Under the pieces are notes generated by a model that saw only the letters and a program-made list of their open reading frames with translations, was not told the origin of the DNA and searched no databases. From NCBI RefSeq assembly GCF_024320865.1, contig NZ_JANDBD010000013.1:1-64000 (forward strand): DNA of 64,000 bases, in the 5' to 3' direction. The stretch's first letter is position 1, and every line of letters starts with the position of its first letter. The stretch comes from Mycolicibacterium arenosum. GTDB lineage: Bacteria > Actinomycetota > Actinomycetes > Mycobacteriales > Mycobacteriaceae. The translations under genes and the position numbers were made by a program. Below, one piece after another: positions 7,526 to 19,382 of this stretch.

Positions 7526-10500
7526 ATGCCGATGGGAGCAGTGCCCAGCGGGCTGTACAACCCCGCGTACGAGCACGACTCGTGCGGTGTCGCCATGGTG
7601 GCGGACATCCACGGGCGGCGCAGCCGCGACATCGTCGACAAGGCCATCACGGCGCTGTTGAACCTCGAGCACCGCGGTGCCCAGGGTGCCGAGCCGAACA
7701 CCGGCGACGGCGCGGGCATCCTGCTGCAGGTGCCCGACTCGTTCCTGCGTCAGGTGGTCGACTTCGACCTGCCCGCGGAGGGCTCGTACGCCACCGGCAT
7801 CGCGTTCCTGCCGCAGTCGTCGCGGGACGCCGCCGCGGCCTGCGAATCCGTCGAGAAGATCGCCGAGGCCGAGGGCCTGACCGTGCTCGGCTGGCGCGAC
7901 GTCCCCACCGACGACTCATCGCTGGGTGCACTGGCCCGCGACGCGATGCCGACCTTCCGGCAGGTCTTCCTCGGCGGGGCGTCGGACATGGAGCTCGAGC
8001 GCCGCGCCTACGTCGTGCGCAAGCGCGCCGAGCACGAGCTCGGCACCAAGGGGCCGGGCCAGGACGGCCCCGGACGCGAAACCGTCTATTTCCCAAGCCT
8101 TTCCGGCCAGACCTTCGTGTTCAAGGGCATGCTCACCACCCCGCAGCTGCGGGCCTTCTACCTCGACCTGCAGGATGAGCGGCTGGAAAGCGCCCTCGGC
8201 ATCGTCCACTCGCGGTTCTCCACCAACACGTTCCCGTCGTGGCCGCTGGCCCACCCGTTCCGCCGGGTCGCCCACAACGGCGAGATCAACACCGTCACGG
8301 GTAACGAGAACTGGATGCGCGCACGGGAGGCGCTCATCAGGACCGACGTCTTCGGGACCGAAGCGGATCTGGACAAGATCGTCCCGGTCTGCACCCCCGG
8401 CGCCTCGGACACCGCGCGCTTCGACGAGGTGCTCGAACTGCTGCACCTCGGTGGCCGGAGCCTCGCGCACGCGATGCTGATGATGATCCCGGAGGCCTGG
8501 GAGCGCAACGAGTCGATGGACCCCGCGCGCCGGGCGTTCTACGAGTACCACGCATCGCTGATGGAGCCGTGGGACGGACCGGCGTCGGTGTGCTTCACCG
8601 ACGGCACCGTCATCGGCGCCGTACTGGACCGCAACGGGCTGCGGCCGTCGCGCATCTGGGTCACCGACGACGGGCTCGTCGTGCTGGCCTCGGAGGCCGG
8701 CGTGCTGGACGTCGACCCCGCGAAGGTCGTCAAGAAGATGCGACTGCAACCCGGCCGCATGTTCCTGGTCGACACCGCGCAGGGCCGGATCGTCTCCGAC
8801 GAGGAGGTCAAGGCCGAACTCGCCGCCGCGGAGCCCTACCGCGAGTGGCTCGACGCCGGGCTCTTCCACCTCGACGAGTTGCCCCCCGGCGACTACGTCC
8901 GGATGCCGCACCACCGCGTCGTGCTGCGGCAGCAGATCTTCGGGTTCACCTACGAGGAGCTCAACCTGCTGGTGGCGCCCATGGCGCGCACCGGTGCCGA
9001 GGCGCTCGGCTCCATGGGCACCGACACCCCGGTCGCCGTGCTGTCCGCGCGTCCACGCATGCTCTACGACTACTTCCAGCAGCTGTTCGCGCAGGTCACC
9101 AACCCGCCGCTGGACGCCATCCGCGAAGAGGTCGTGACGAGCCTGCAGGGCACGGTCGGCCCCGAGGGCGACCTGCTGAACCCGAACGCCGACTCGTGTC
9201 GCCAGATCGTGCTGTCGAACCCGATCCTGCGCAACGCCGACCTGTCGAAGCTCGTGTGCGTCGACCCCGATCACGAGATCCGCGGCCACAAGCACGGCCT
9301 GCGCGCCGCCGTCGTCCGCTGCCTGTACCCCGTCGCGCGCGGCGGGCAGGGCCTCAAGGAGGCGCTCGACGACGTCCGCGCGAAGGTCAGCCAGGCCATC
9401 CGCAACGGCGCCCGCATCATCGTGCTGTCGGACCGCGAGTCCAACGAGTCGATGGCGCCCATCCCGTCGCTGCTGAGCGTCTCCGCCGTGCACCACCACC
9501 TGGTCCGCGAGCGCACCCGCACCCAGGTCGGACTGGTCGTCGAGGCCGGGGACGCCCGCGAGGTGCACCACATGGCGTGCCTCGTCGGCTTCGGCGCCGC
9601 GGCCATCAACCCGTACATGGCGTTCGAGTCGATCGAGGACATGGTCGACCGCGGTGTCATCGCCGACATCACCAGCGACAAGGCCAAGGCCAACTACGTC
9701 AAGGCCGCGGGCAAGGGCGTGCTGAAGGTGATGTCGAAGATGGGCATCTCCACGCTCGCCTCTTACACCGGTGCGCAACTGTTCCAGGCCATCGGCATCA
9801 ACGAGCAGGTGCTGCAGGAGTACTTCACCGGCCTGTCCTGTCCGGTGGGCGGCATCGACCTCGAGGACATCGCGGCCGACGTCGCCACCCGCCACGCGCT
9901 GGCCTACCTGGACCGGCCCGACGAGCGCGCACACCGCGAACTCGAAGTCGGCGGCGAATACCAGTGGCGACGCGAGGGCGAGTACCACCTGTTCAACCCG
10001 GACACGGTGTTCAAGCTCCAGCACTCCACGCGCACCGGGCAGTACTCGATCTTCAAGGAGTACACGAAGCTCGTCGACGACCAGAGCGAGCGGTTCGCCT
10101 CGCTGCGCGGTCTGCTGAAGTTCCGCGAAGGGGTGCGCGAGCCGATCTCGATCGACGAGGTGGAGCCGGCCAGCGAGATCGTCAAGAGGTTCTCGACCGG
10201 TGCGATGAGCTACGGCTCGATCTCCGCCGAGGCGCACGAGACGCTGGCCATCGCAATGAACCGCCTTGGGGGACGGTCGAATTCGGGTGAGGGCGGCGAG
10301 AACGTCAACCGCTTCGACTACGACGAGAACGGCGACTGGCGACGCAGTGCCATCAAGCAGGTGGCCTCCGGTCGCTTCGGTGTGACGTCGCACTACCTGA
10401 CCAACTGCACCGACATCCAGATCAAGATGGCCCAGGGCGCGAAACCCGGTGAGGGCGGCCAGCTTCCAGGGCACAAGGTGTATCCGTGGGTGGCCGAGGT

Positions 10501-12107
10501 TCGGCACTCGACACCCGGCGTCGGCCTGATCTCGCCGCCGCCGCACCACGACATCTACTCGATCGAGGATCTCGCACAGCTGATCCACGACCTGAAGAAC
10601 GCCAATCCGGCTGCGCGCGTGCACGTGAAGCTCGTCTCGGAGAACGGCGTCGGCACGGTCGCGGCCGGGGTGTCCAAGGCCCACGCCGACGTCGTGCTCA
10701 TCTCGGGGCACGACGGCGGCACCGGCGCCACCCCGCTCACCTCGCAGAAGCACGCGGGCGCCCCGTGGGAGCTGGGGCTCGCCGAAACGCAGCAGACGTT
10801 GCTGCTCAACGGACTTCGCGACCGCATCGTCGTCCAGGTCGACGGCCAGCTGAAGACCGGCCGCGACGTCGTGGTCGCCGCCCTGCTCGGCGCCGAGGAG
10901 TTCGGCTTCGCCACGGCGCCGCTGGTGGTCGCGGGCTGCATCATGATGCGGGTCTGCCACCTCGACACCTGTCCCGTCGGCGTCGCCACCCAGAACCCGG
11001 TGTTGCGGGAGCGGTTCAACGCCAAGCCGGAGTTCGTCGAGAACTTCTTCCTCTTCATCGCAGAAGAGGTCCGGGAACTCATGGCGCAGTTGGGCTTCCG
11101 CACCGTCAACGAGATGGTCGGACAGGTCGGTGCGCTCGACACGACCCAGGCGGCTGAGCACTGTAAGGCCCACAAGCTGGACCTCTCGCCGGTGCTGCAC
11201 GAGCCCGAGTCGGCGTTCATGAACCAGGATCTGTACTGCAGCTCGCGGCAGGATCACGGCCTGGACAAGGCGCTCGATCAGCAGCTGATCACGCAGTGCC
11301 GTGAGGCGCTGGATTCGGGCACACCGGTTCGGTTCCACACGACCATCGCCAACGTGAACCGCACCGTCGGCACCATGCTCGGCCACGAGGTCACCAAGGC
11401 CCATGGCGGACAGGGGCTTCCGGACGGCACCATCGACATCACGTTCGACGGGTCGGCGGGCAACAGCTTCGGCGCGTTCCTGCCCAAGGGCATCACGCTG
11501 CGTGTCTACGGCGACGCCAACGACTACGTCGGCAAGGGTCTCTCGGGTGGCCGCATCGTGGTGCGGCCGTCCGACCACGCCCCGGCGGACTACGCCGCGG
11601 AGGACAACATCATCGCGGGCAACGTGATCCTGTTCGGCGCCACCAGCGGGCAGGCGTTCCTGCGCGGCCAGGTGGGCGAGCGGTTCGCCGTGCGCAACTC
11701 GGGCGCGCACGCGGTGGTCGAGGGCGTCGGCGATCACGGCTGCGAGTACATGACGGGTGGCAAGGTCGCGATTCTCGGACCGACGGGACGCAACTTCGCC
11801 GCCGGCATGTCGGGCGGAATCGCCTACGTGTACGACCCGAACGGGGCGCTGCCCGACAATCTGAACGCCGAGATGGTCGACCTGGACGAACTCGACGGCG
11901 ACGACATCGAGTGGCTGTCGGACATGGTTCATGCGCACGTCGACGCCACCGATTCGGCTGTCGGCCAACGGATTCTGTCCGACTGGGATGGGGAGATCAA
12001 GCACTTCGTGAAGGTCATGCCGCGCGACTACAAGCGCGTACTCGAAGCGATCGCCGAGGCGGAACGAAACGGCGAAGACGTGGACACCGCGATCATGGCG
12101 GCCGCCA

Positions 12108-12115
<8 letters not shown>
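7526..12115 (+). CDS. gltB: Glutamate synthase (NADPH) large subunit
   Basis: The 1529-residue protein makes glutamate from 2-oxoglutarate and glutamine-derived ammonia. The N-terminal amidotransferase nucleophile is Cys20 (YNPAYEHDSCGVAM), exposed after propeptide removal. The central and FMN synthase domains follow; S-G-E-G-G-E-N and GHDGGTGATPLTSQKHAG are visible. The 3Fe-4S cysteines occur in CIMMRVCHLDTCPVGVATQ near residue 1137. A GXGXG beta-helix domain closes the protein. The start at 7526 was chosen for the short leader before Cys20 and the AAGGGG site upstream; the ATG at 7532 is possible. Its end overlaps gltD by 8 bases. Confidence 0.97.
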
Positions 12116-13574
<1,459 letters not shown>

Positions 13575-13821
13575 ACACCGGGATCCCCCGCCCGCGAGTG
13601 TTGGGTTTCGGCACGCGTTCGGCGATTAGGCGTGGCGGTAACCAACGTTCGGCGGTGTGGGAGCGAGCCTCAATAACCACATCAGTCACATCAGAAACAG
13701 CATACGATTCATTCGGCGTGCCGACTGGTGTTAGCCAGATCACAGGTGTCTAATAGTCGAGCGGGGTTCGAGCGAAACGTGACCCCACGGTGCCGACAAC
13801 GCCGACCGCTTGGAGCGAACG

Positions 13822-13962
13822 ATGTACCTGAACCCGATGTCACGGACCCGGAATATTCGAATCGCCTGGTCGCTGTTCCGCCACCCGGTCCGAAGCCGGG
13901 AGTTTCCCGCCAAGCACGAGCGGCTGATCACCGCCGCAGAGATGATGCGCTACGGGTTCTGA
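13822..13962 (+). CDS. 46-residue conserved-looking small protein (Rv3857c position)
   Basis: The ATG at 13822 has a GGAG site 6 bases upstream. It encodes a basic peptide beginning MYLNPMSRTRNIRIAWSLF and ending MMRYGF. It lies between gltD and the PHP gene on the gltBD strand, where M. tuberculosis has the small ORF Rv3857c. The arginine-rich N-terminal half and the short W-S-L-F-R segment give no catalytic motif and no clear membrane helix. Coding status rests on the ribosome binding site, synteny and a defined C-terminus rather than on homology I can verify. Confidence 0.55.
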   Translation: MYLNPMSRTRNIRIAWSLFRHPVRSREFPAKHERLITAAEMMRYGF

Positions 13963-14053
13963 GTCCCCGGCGGCGGTCGACGGGTCACCCCGCCAGTGGC
14001 TGCCCGAGTTTGCTTAGCCCGTTTATCTTCCTGACCGTCAGTTATTTCGGACG

Positions 14054-14905
14054 TCAGCCGGTCGCCAGACCTGAATCGCGGATCGCCTGCCCAAGTGGCT
14101 CCAGCACCGCCGGGTCGTACGGCGGGGGTAGGTAGATGATCGCGAGATCCAGACCCTCCGCGCCCAGGGCGATGGTGTCCTCGATGACCTTGCGGTAGTT
14201 GCGGTCCTCGCCGAGCCTCACGTGCGCGGACAGCGTGATCTCCTTGGGATCGCGGCCGATGTCCTTGCACCGGGCGGCGAGCACGTCGCGCTTCTGCGCG
14301 AACTCGGCGGGCGTACCGCCGACGAAGTTCCAGTGGTCGGCGTACTTCGCGGTGAGCGGCAGGGTGCGCTTCTCGCCGCTGCCGCCGATGCAGATCGGCG
14401 GATGCGGCTGCTGCGGTCCCTTCGGCTCGTTACGCGCGTCCTTCAGCTGGTAGTACTTCCCGTCGAACGTCGTGGTCTCGTTCGTGAGCAGGCTGGTGAG
14501 TACCTCGCAGGCCTCCTCGAATCGATCGAAGCGCTCCTTGATCGAGCCGAGTTCGATGCCGTAGGCGCCCGACTCCTCTTCGTTCCAGCCGGCGCCGATG
14601 CCGAGTTCGAGGCGTCCGTTCGAGATGACGTCGAGTGCGGCGGCCATGTTGGCCAGCACCGCGGGGTGGCGGTAGTGGATCCCCGTGACGAGCACGCCGA
14701 CACGCAGCCGCTTCGTGGCCTGAGCCAGCGCGGTCAGCGTGATCCAGCCCTCGAGACAGGGCCCGGTGGAGTCGGAGAAGATCGGATAGAAGTGGTCGAA
14801 CGTCCAGCCGGACTCGAAGACGTCGATGTCGTCGGCGACCTGCCAGATGGGCAGCATCTCGGACCAGGTGGTGTTCTGCGGTGAGGTTTTGAAGGCGAAT
14901 CGCAC
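14054..14905 (-). CDS. LLM-class F420-dependent oxidoreductase
   Basis: The 283-residue protein has the bacterial luciferase-like TIM barrel typical of mycobacterial F420 enzymes. Markers are the N-terminal E-S-G-W-T-F-D-H-F-Y segment (residues 31-40), LRVGVLVTGIHYRHPAVLAN near 67-86, GRLELGIGAGWNEEES near 96-111, and the C-terminal ALGAEGLDLAII. It probably uses reduced F420 or FMN on an unknown substrate. It is divergent from the PHP gene, and only 50 bases separate the two start codons. Confidence 0.88.
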   Translation of the reverse strand: MRFAFKTSPQNTTWSEMLPIWQVADDIDVFESGWTFDHFYPIFSDSTGPCLEGWITLTALAQATKRLRVGVLVTGIHYRHPAVLANMAAALDVISNGRLELGIGAGWNEEESGAYGIELGSIKERFDRFEEACEVLTSLLTNETTTFDGKYYQLKDARNEPKGPQQPHPPICIGGSGEKRTLPLTAKYADHWNFVGGTPAEFAQKRDVLAARCKDIGRDPKEITLSAHVRLGEDRNYRKVIEDTIALGAEGLDLAIIYLPPPYDPAVLEPLGQAIRDSGLATG

Positions 14906-14955
14906 TCTTTTCAGCCTAGACCGGGATCCCGGGAGCGGCGGGGCACACTGGAGGC

Positions 14956-15957
14956 ATGGATCCCGTCGAAGCGCTGCGACAGATCGCGTTCTACAAGGAC
15001 CGCGCCCGCGAGGAGTCCAGACGGGTGATGGCCTATCGCAACGCGGCAGACGTCATCGAGGCCCTGACCGAGGAGCAGCGCGAGAAGCACGGCCGGGCCA
15101 ACAGCTGGGAATCGCTGCCAAGGGTCGGACCCAAGACCGCCAAGGTCATCGCGCAGGCCTGGGCCGGCCGGGAACCCGACACCCTCGTCGAATTGCGTTC
15201 CGCTGCCGGTGATCTGGGGGGAGGTGAGATCCGTACCGCGCTGAAGGGGGATCTGCACCTGCACTCGAACTGGTCCGACGGCGGCGCCCCCATCGAGGAG
15301 ATGATGGCCACCGCCCAGCGGCTGGGCCACGAGTACTGCGCGCTGACCGATCACTCACCGCGGCTCACGGTGGCCAACGGGCTGTCGCCGGACCGCCTGC
15401 GCGAGCAGCTCGACGTCATCGACGAACTGCGTGAGCGCTTCGCGCCCATGCGCATTCTCACCGGCATCGAGGTCGACATCCTCGACGACGGATCCCTCGA
15501 CCAGGAGCCCGAACTGCTGGACCGGCTCGACGTCGTCGTCGCCAGCGTGCACTCCAAGCTCAAGATGGAGTCCGCCGCGATGACGCGACGGATGGTGCGC
15601 GCGGTATCGGACAGCCGGGTCAACGTGCTCGGCCACTGCACCGGGCGCCTCGTCACCGGCGGCCGCGGCACCCGGCCCGAGTCGCAGTTCGACGCCGAGA
15701 AGGTCTTCACCGCCTGCGTCGAGCACGGCACCGCCGTGGAGATCAACTCGCGCCCCGAACGCCGCGATCCGCCCACCCGGCTGCTGAAGCTGGCGCTCGA
15801 CATCGGCTGCGTCTTCTCCATCGACACCGACGCGCACGCGCCGGGTCAACTCGACTTCCTCGGCTACGGAGCGCAGCGGGCGCTCGACAACGACGTGCCC
15901 GCCGACCGCATCGTCAACACCTGGACGGCGGAGCGGCTGCTGGAGTGGGCCTCCTGA
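14956..15957 (+). CDS. PHP-domain phosphoesterase with N-terminal HhH region (Rv3856c type)
   Basis: The 333-residue protein joins a DNA polymerase X-like helix-hairpin-helix region (residues 1-85; LPRVGPKTAKVIAQAW) to a PHP metal-dependent phosphoesterase domain. Metal ligands are visible in GDLHLHSNWSDGG (about 98-110), YCALTDHSP (about 131-139), TGIEVDIL, ASVHSKL, LGHCTG and the final IDTDAHAP. The architecture is that of the C-terminal half of bacterial PolX without a polymerase domain, so nuclease or 3'-phosphatase activity in repair is plausible. It lies next to a convergent DinB polymerase. Confidence 0.9.
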   Translation: MDPVEALRQIAFYKDRAREESRRVMAYRNAADVIEALTEEQREKHGRANSWESLPRVGPKTAKVIAQAWAGREPDTLVELRSAAGDLGGGEIRTALKGDLHLHSNWSDGGAPIEEMMATAQRLGHEYCALTDHSPRLTVANGLSPDRLREQLDVIDELRERFAPMRILTGIEVDILDDGSLDQEPELLDRLDVVVASVHSKLKMESAAMTRRMVRAVSDSRVNVLGHCTGRLVTGGRGTRPESQFDAEKVFTACVEHGTAVEINSRPERRDPPTRLLKLALDIGCVFSIDTDAHAPGQLDFLGYGAQRALDNDVPADRIVNTWTAERLLEWAS

Positions 15958-15964
15958 GTCGGCG

Positions 15965-17170
15965 CTAGTCCGGCAGCATCGGCATCTCGAGGCCGGGATC
16001 GCGACCGAGCAGCACTCCGCGGGTGACCGCGCCGTTGCCGAACCGCTGCCGGATCAAGTCGACCGCACCGTCGACCGCGGTGGTGTCCGGGGGGCTCGGC
16101 GGAAACGGCAGCTCCAGCTGCGCCGCCCCCTCGCGGTCGATGTTGGAGACCGCGAAACCCACTAGTGTGAGCCCTCTTTCGGCGATTAGCGGCGCGGCGG
16201 CGGCGACGAGCCCCCGTGCTGTCTCGAGGATGGCGTCGGTCGACGCGGTGGCCCTCGGCATGGTGTGCGAGCGCGTGACCCGGCTGAAGTCGTTGAAGCG
16301 CAGTCGCAACACCACGGTTCGGCCGGTCCGGTCCGACGTGCGCATCCGGCGGGTGATGCGGTCGACGAGGTTGATGACGACGGCGTCGATCTCATTGAGC
16401 GACATGGTGTTCCCGGCGCGGCCTACCGCGCGCTGGGCTCCGATGGATCGTCTGCGCACCCCGGTGACGACGCGCCTGCGGTCGATGTTGCGCGAGAGTG
16501 CGAACAGCTGGCGGCCCATCGCGCCGCCGACGATCGAGCCGAGCAGCGGCTCACCCAACTCGGCGACGTCCGCCACGGTGTGAACTCCGTGCGCCTGCAG
16601 CTTCTCCGCGGTCTTCGCGCCGACACCCCACAGCCTGCGAACCGGCAGGGGATGCAGGAACGCCAGCTCGCGGTCCGGCTCGACGAGGAGCAGCCCGTCG
16701 GGCTTGGCCTCCTGGCTGGCGACCTTGGCTAGGAACTTGGTGCGCGCGATGCCGACCGTGATGGGCAGGCCGACGTCGACGCGCACCCGCTCCCGTAGCC
16801 GTGCGGCGATCTCGACCGGAGTGCCCGAGACCCTGGCCAGCCCGCCGACGTCGAGGAACGCCTCGTCGATCGAGAGGGGTTCGACGAGTGGCGTGGTGTC
16901 GTGGAACACCTCGAACACCGCGGCGCTCGCCTTCGAGTACGCCGACATCCGCGGCGGGACGACGATCGCGTGCGGGCACAGCTGGCGCGCCTGCCGGCCG
17001 CCCATCGCGGTGCGCACGCCGAAGGCCTTGGCCTCGTAGCTCGCCGCCAGCACGACGCCGCCGCCGACGATCACCGGGCGGCCCCGCAGCGCGGGGTCGT
17101 CGCGCTGCTCGACCGAGGCGTAGAAGGAGTCGAGATCGGCGTGCATGATCGTCGCTCCGGACACGAACAC
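15965..17170 (-). CDS. dinB3: Y-family DNA polymerase IV, third mycobacterial paralogue (DinB3-like)
   Basis: The 401-residue polymerase performs translesion synthesis. Catalytic residues are D12 (MHADLDSFYASVE) and D102/E103 (PLSIDEAFLDV). A beta-clamp peptide QLELPF lies near residue 350, unlike DinB2 of M. smegmatis, which lacks it. The location next to ethR matches M. smegmatis dinB3 (MSMEG_6443), hence the symbol. The GTG at 17170 lies inside a LexA-like palindrome (17163-17178), so the working start may be GTG 17164 or ATG 17146. Only 24 bases separate it from the ethR stop, so it could also be read through from ethR. Confidence 0.9.
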   Translation of the reverse strand: MFVSGATIMHADLDSFYASVEQRDDPALRGRPVIVGGGVVLAASYEAKAFGVRTAMGGRQARQLCPHAIVVPPRMSAYSKASAAVFEVFHDTTPLVEPLSIDEAFLDVGGLARVSGTPVEIAARLRERVRVDVGLPITVGIARTKFLAKVASQEAKPDGLLLVEPDRELAFLHPLPVRRLWGVGAKTAEKLQAHGVHTVADVAELGEPLLGSIVGGAMGRQLFALSRNIDRRRVVTGVRRRSIGAQRAVGRAGNTMSLNEIDAVVINLVDRITRRMRTSDRTGRTVVLRLRFNDFSRVTRSHTMPRATASTDAILETARGLVAAAAPLIAERGLTLVGFAVSNIDREGAAQLELPFPPSPPDTTAVDGAVDLIRQRFGNGAVTRGVLLGRDPGLEMPMLPD

Positions 17171-17178
17171 ATGTTCGC
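17163..17178 (-). promoter_or_regulatory. LexA (SOS) box candidate at dinB3 start
   Basis: The core CGAAC-ACAT-GTTCG (17164-17177) is a perfect palindrome matching the mycobacterial SOS consensus TCGAAC-N4-GTTCGA at 14 of 16 positions; only the outermost bases differ. It lies across the annotated GTG of dinB3 and immediately after the ethR stop. Damage induction of dinB3 is inferred, not shown. Confidence 0.6.
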
Positions 17179-17194
17179 ATGGGAGTCCGACGTG

Positions 17195-17836
17195 TCAGCC
17201 GCTCTGGCCGTAGATGCTCGCCAGCCAGATGTGCGTCAGCGTGTCGACGACCTGTTCGCGCTGCACCGCGCCCTCCTCATCGGCCAGCGTCGCGATCATT
17301 ACGCGCTCGTTCATCAGGTTCAACGACGTCGCCAAATCGAGCGCGGGAATCGTCGTCGGTGCCGCGCCGCGGTCACGCTCCGACGCGATCAGCGCGGCAG
17401 TCTGGTGGATCCACTTCTGCATGAAGGTCGCCCACCACGTGCGAAGCTCCGCGTTGGTCGTCAGGGCGTCGGTGGCGGCGCGAGCCATGACGGGACTGTC
17501 CGCGAAGGCCTCGAAGAAGATCGCGATGCCCGCCCGGAACGCGCGCCGCGGGTCGGTCGGCAGATGTTCCATGGCGCCGTCGAATCCGCCGTCGGCCCGT
17601 TTGATCAGCGGGTCGATGAGTGACAGCAGCACAGCCTCTTTGGATGGAAAGTAGAAGTAGAACGTGGGGCGCGAGAGGCCGGCGCCCTTGGCCAGGTCGT
17701 CGACCGAGATGTCGACGAACTTCTTGTCCTCCAGCAGCTTCGCTGCGGTCTCGAGAATCGCCGCTTCGCGGTCGTCGCCCGACGGCCGGGCCGTACGTCG
17801 ACCTCGGGCGGTGCGGGCTGGGTTGGCGGTGCTCAC
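17195..17836 (-). CDS. ethR: EthR, TetR-family repressor of ethA
   Basis: The 213-residue protein matches M. tuberculosis EthR (216 residues) closely over the DNA-binding part: GRRTARPSGDDREAAIL, then D-I-S-V-D-D-L-A-K-G-A-G-L-S-R-P-T-F-Y-F-Y-F-P-S-K-E. The C-terminal ligand domain retains FMQKWIHQTAALI and TSLNLMNERV. EthR represses ethA and so limits ethionamide activation. The GTG start at 17836 was chosen because the known protein begins just before GRRTARPSG; the open frame upstream runs through the operator. The gene is divergent from ethA. Confidence 0.95.
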   Translation of the reverse strand: MSTANPARTARGRRTARPSGDDREAAILETAAKLLEDKKFVDISVDDLAKGAGLSRPTFYFYFPSKEAVLLSLIDPLIKRADGGFDGAMEHLPTDPRRAFRAGIAIFFEAFADSPVMARAATDALTTNAELRTWWATFMQKWIHQTAALIASERDRGAAPTTIPALDLATSLNLMNERVMIATLADEEGAVQREQVVDTLTHIWLASIYGQSG

Positions 17837-17849
17837 AACCCCCACTTTA

Positions 17850-17905
17850 CAGGGTGTCGAGTTTCTCAACACACTGTTGACTAATTCAACACGACGTTGA
17901 TAGCG
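17850..17905. promoter_or_regulatory. EthR operator in the ethR-ethA intergenic region
   Basis: The gap holds repeated half-sites: GTGTCGAG, CTCAACAC, TGTTGACT, TTCAACAC and CGTTGATAGCGTG. The spacing and the final GTTGATAGCGTG resemble the 55-bp operator of M. tuberculosis, where several EthR dimers bind cooperatively. It spans both promoters, explaining coordinated repression. Confidence 0.8.
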
Positions 17906-17912
17906 TGTGATC

Positions 17913-19382
17913 ATGACCGAACACCTCGATGTGCTGATCATCGGCGCCGGCATCTCCGGCGTCAGCGCGGCCTGGCATCTCCAGGACCGCTGCCCCTCGA
18001 AGAGCTACGCCATCCTCGAGCGCAGGCCGAACATGGGCGGAACGTGGGATCTGTTCAAGTACCCCGGCATCCGCTCCGACTCCGACATGTTCACGCTGGG
18101 CTTCCGGTTCAAGCCGTGGCGGTCGTCGCAGTCCATCGCCGAGGGCCCGGACATCCTGAACTACGTCAAGGAAGCCGCCGCCGAGAACGGCATCGACAAG
18201 CACATCCGCTACAACTCCAAGGTCGTGGCGGCGGACTGGTCGGACACCGACAACAGGTGGACGGTCACCGTCGAACGCGACGGTGCGGAGGAGAAGATCT
18301 CCGCGTCGTTCCTGTGGGCATGCAGCGGCTACTACAACTACGACCAGGGCTACTCGCCCGTCTTCGAGGGGTCCGACGACTTCACCGGTCGGATCGTGCA
18401 CCCGCAGCACTGGCCCGAGGACCTGGACTACCAGGGCAAGAAGATCGTCGTCATCGGCAGCGGCGCAACGGCCGTCACGCTGATCCCCGCACTGATCGAC
18501 AACGGCGCCGGCCACGTGACCATGCTGCAGCGCACCCCGACCTACATCGGTTCGCTGCCCGACAAGGACGCGTTCGCCGAGCAGGCCAACAAGTACCTGC
18601 CCCCCAACGTGGCGCACTTCCTGAACCGCTGGAAGGCGATCGCCTACGCCACCGGGCAGTACCAGGTGGCCCGCCGGTTCCCGAAGGTCTTCAAGAAGGC
18701 GTTGCGGCAGATGGCCGTCCACCGGCTGCCGGAGGGCTTCGACTACGACAAGCACTTCGTGCCCAACTACAAGCCGTGGGACCAGCGGGTCTGCCTCGCT
18801 CCCAACGGCGACATCTTCAAGAAGATCCGCGCTGGCTCGGCCGACGTCGTCACCGACACCATCGAACGGTTCGACGCGACGGGCATTCAGCTGACGTCCG
18901 GCGAGCATCTCGACGCCGACATCATCATCACCGCAACGGGTTTGAACATGCAGCTACTCGGCGGGTTGGAGCCCAGCCGCAACGGCGAGCCGATCGACCC
19001 GACGAAGACCATGACGTACAAGGGCCTGATGCTGTCGGGCGTCCCGAACTTCGCGATCACGTTCGGCTACACCAACGCATCGTGGACGCTGAAGGCCGAC
19101 CTGGTGTCGGAGTTCGTCTGCCGAGTGCTGAACTACATGGACGCCAACGGCTTCGACACCGTCCAGCCCGAGCACCCTGGAGCCGCGGTCGACGAGGAGC
19201 CGTTCATGGACTTCACGCCGGGCTACTTCCAGCGCTCGATGCACCTGCTGCCGAAGTCCGGCTCCAAGGCACCCTGGCGGCTCAAGCAGAACTACATCCT
19301 CGACCTGCGGCTCATCCGCCAGGGCAAGGTCGACGAGGAGTCGCTGCACTTCACCAAACACCGTGCACCGGTGAGCGTTTAA
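17913..19382 (+). CDS. ethA: EthA, FAD-dependent Baeyer-Villiger monooxygenase
   Basis: The 489-residue enzyme oxidises ketones and activates the prodrug ethionamide. The start MTEHLDVLIIGAGISG matches the known protein; a GTG two codons earlier is possible. The FAD loop is GAGISG (residues 11-16). The Baeyer-Villiger fingerprint FTGRIVHPQHWP lies near residues 149-160, and the NADPH loop VIGSGATAVTL near 172-182. Similarity to the tuberculosis protein is high along the whole length (GTWDLFKYPGIRSDSDMFTL; YTNASWTLKADLVSEFVCR). Its stop overlaps the convergent rraA stop by 4 bases. Confidence 0.95.
   Translation: MTEHLDVLIIGAGISGVSAAWHLQDRCPSKSYAILERRPNMGGTWDLFKYPGIRSDSDMFTLGFRFKPWRSSQSIAEGPDILNYVKEAAAENGIDKHIRYNSKVVAADWSDTDNRWTVTVERDGAEEKISASFLWACSGYYNYDQGYSPVFEGSDDFTGRIVHPQHWPEDLDYQGKKIVVIGSGATAVTLIPALIDNGAGHVTMLQRTPTYIGSLPDKDAFAEQANKYLPPNVAHFLNRWKAIAYATGQYQVARRFPKVFKKALRQMAVHRLPEGFDYDKHFVPNYKPWDQRVCLAPNGDIFKKIRAGSADVVTDTIERFDATGIQLTSGEHLDADIIITATGLNMQLLGGLEPSRNGEPIDPTKTMTYKGLMLSGVPNFAITFGYTNASWTLKADLVSEFVCRVLNYMDANGFDTVQPEHPGAAVDEEPFMDFTPGYFQRSMHLLPKSGSKAPWRLKQNYILDLRLIRQGKVDEESLHFTKHRAPVSV

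Noticed and set aside
13575..13821. Possible gene in the gap after gltD
   Set aside because: Frames here have no ribosome binding site or recognisable product; only the 13822 frame does.
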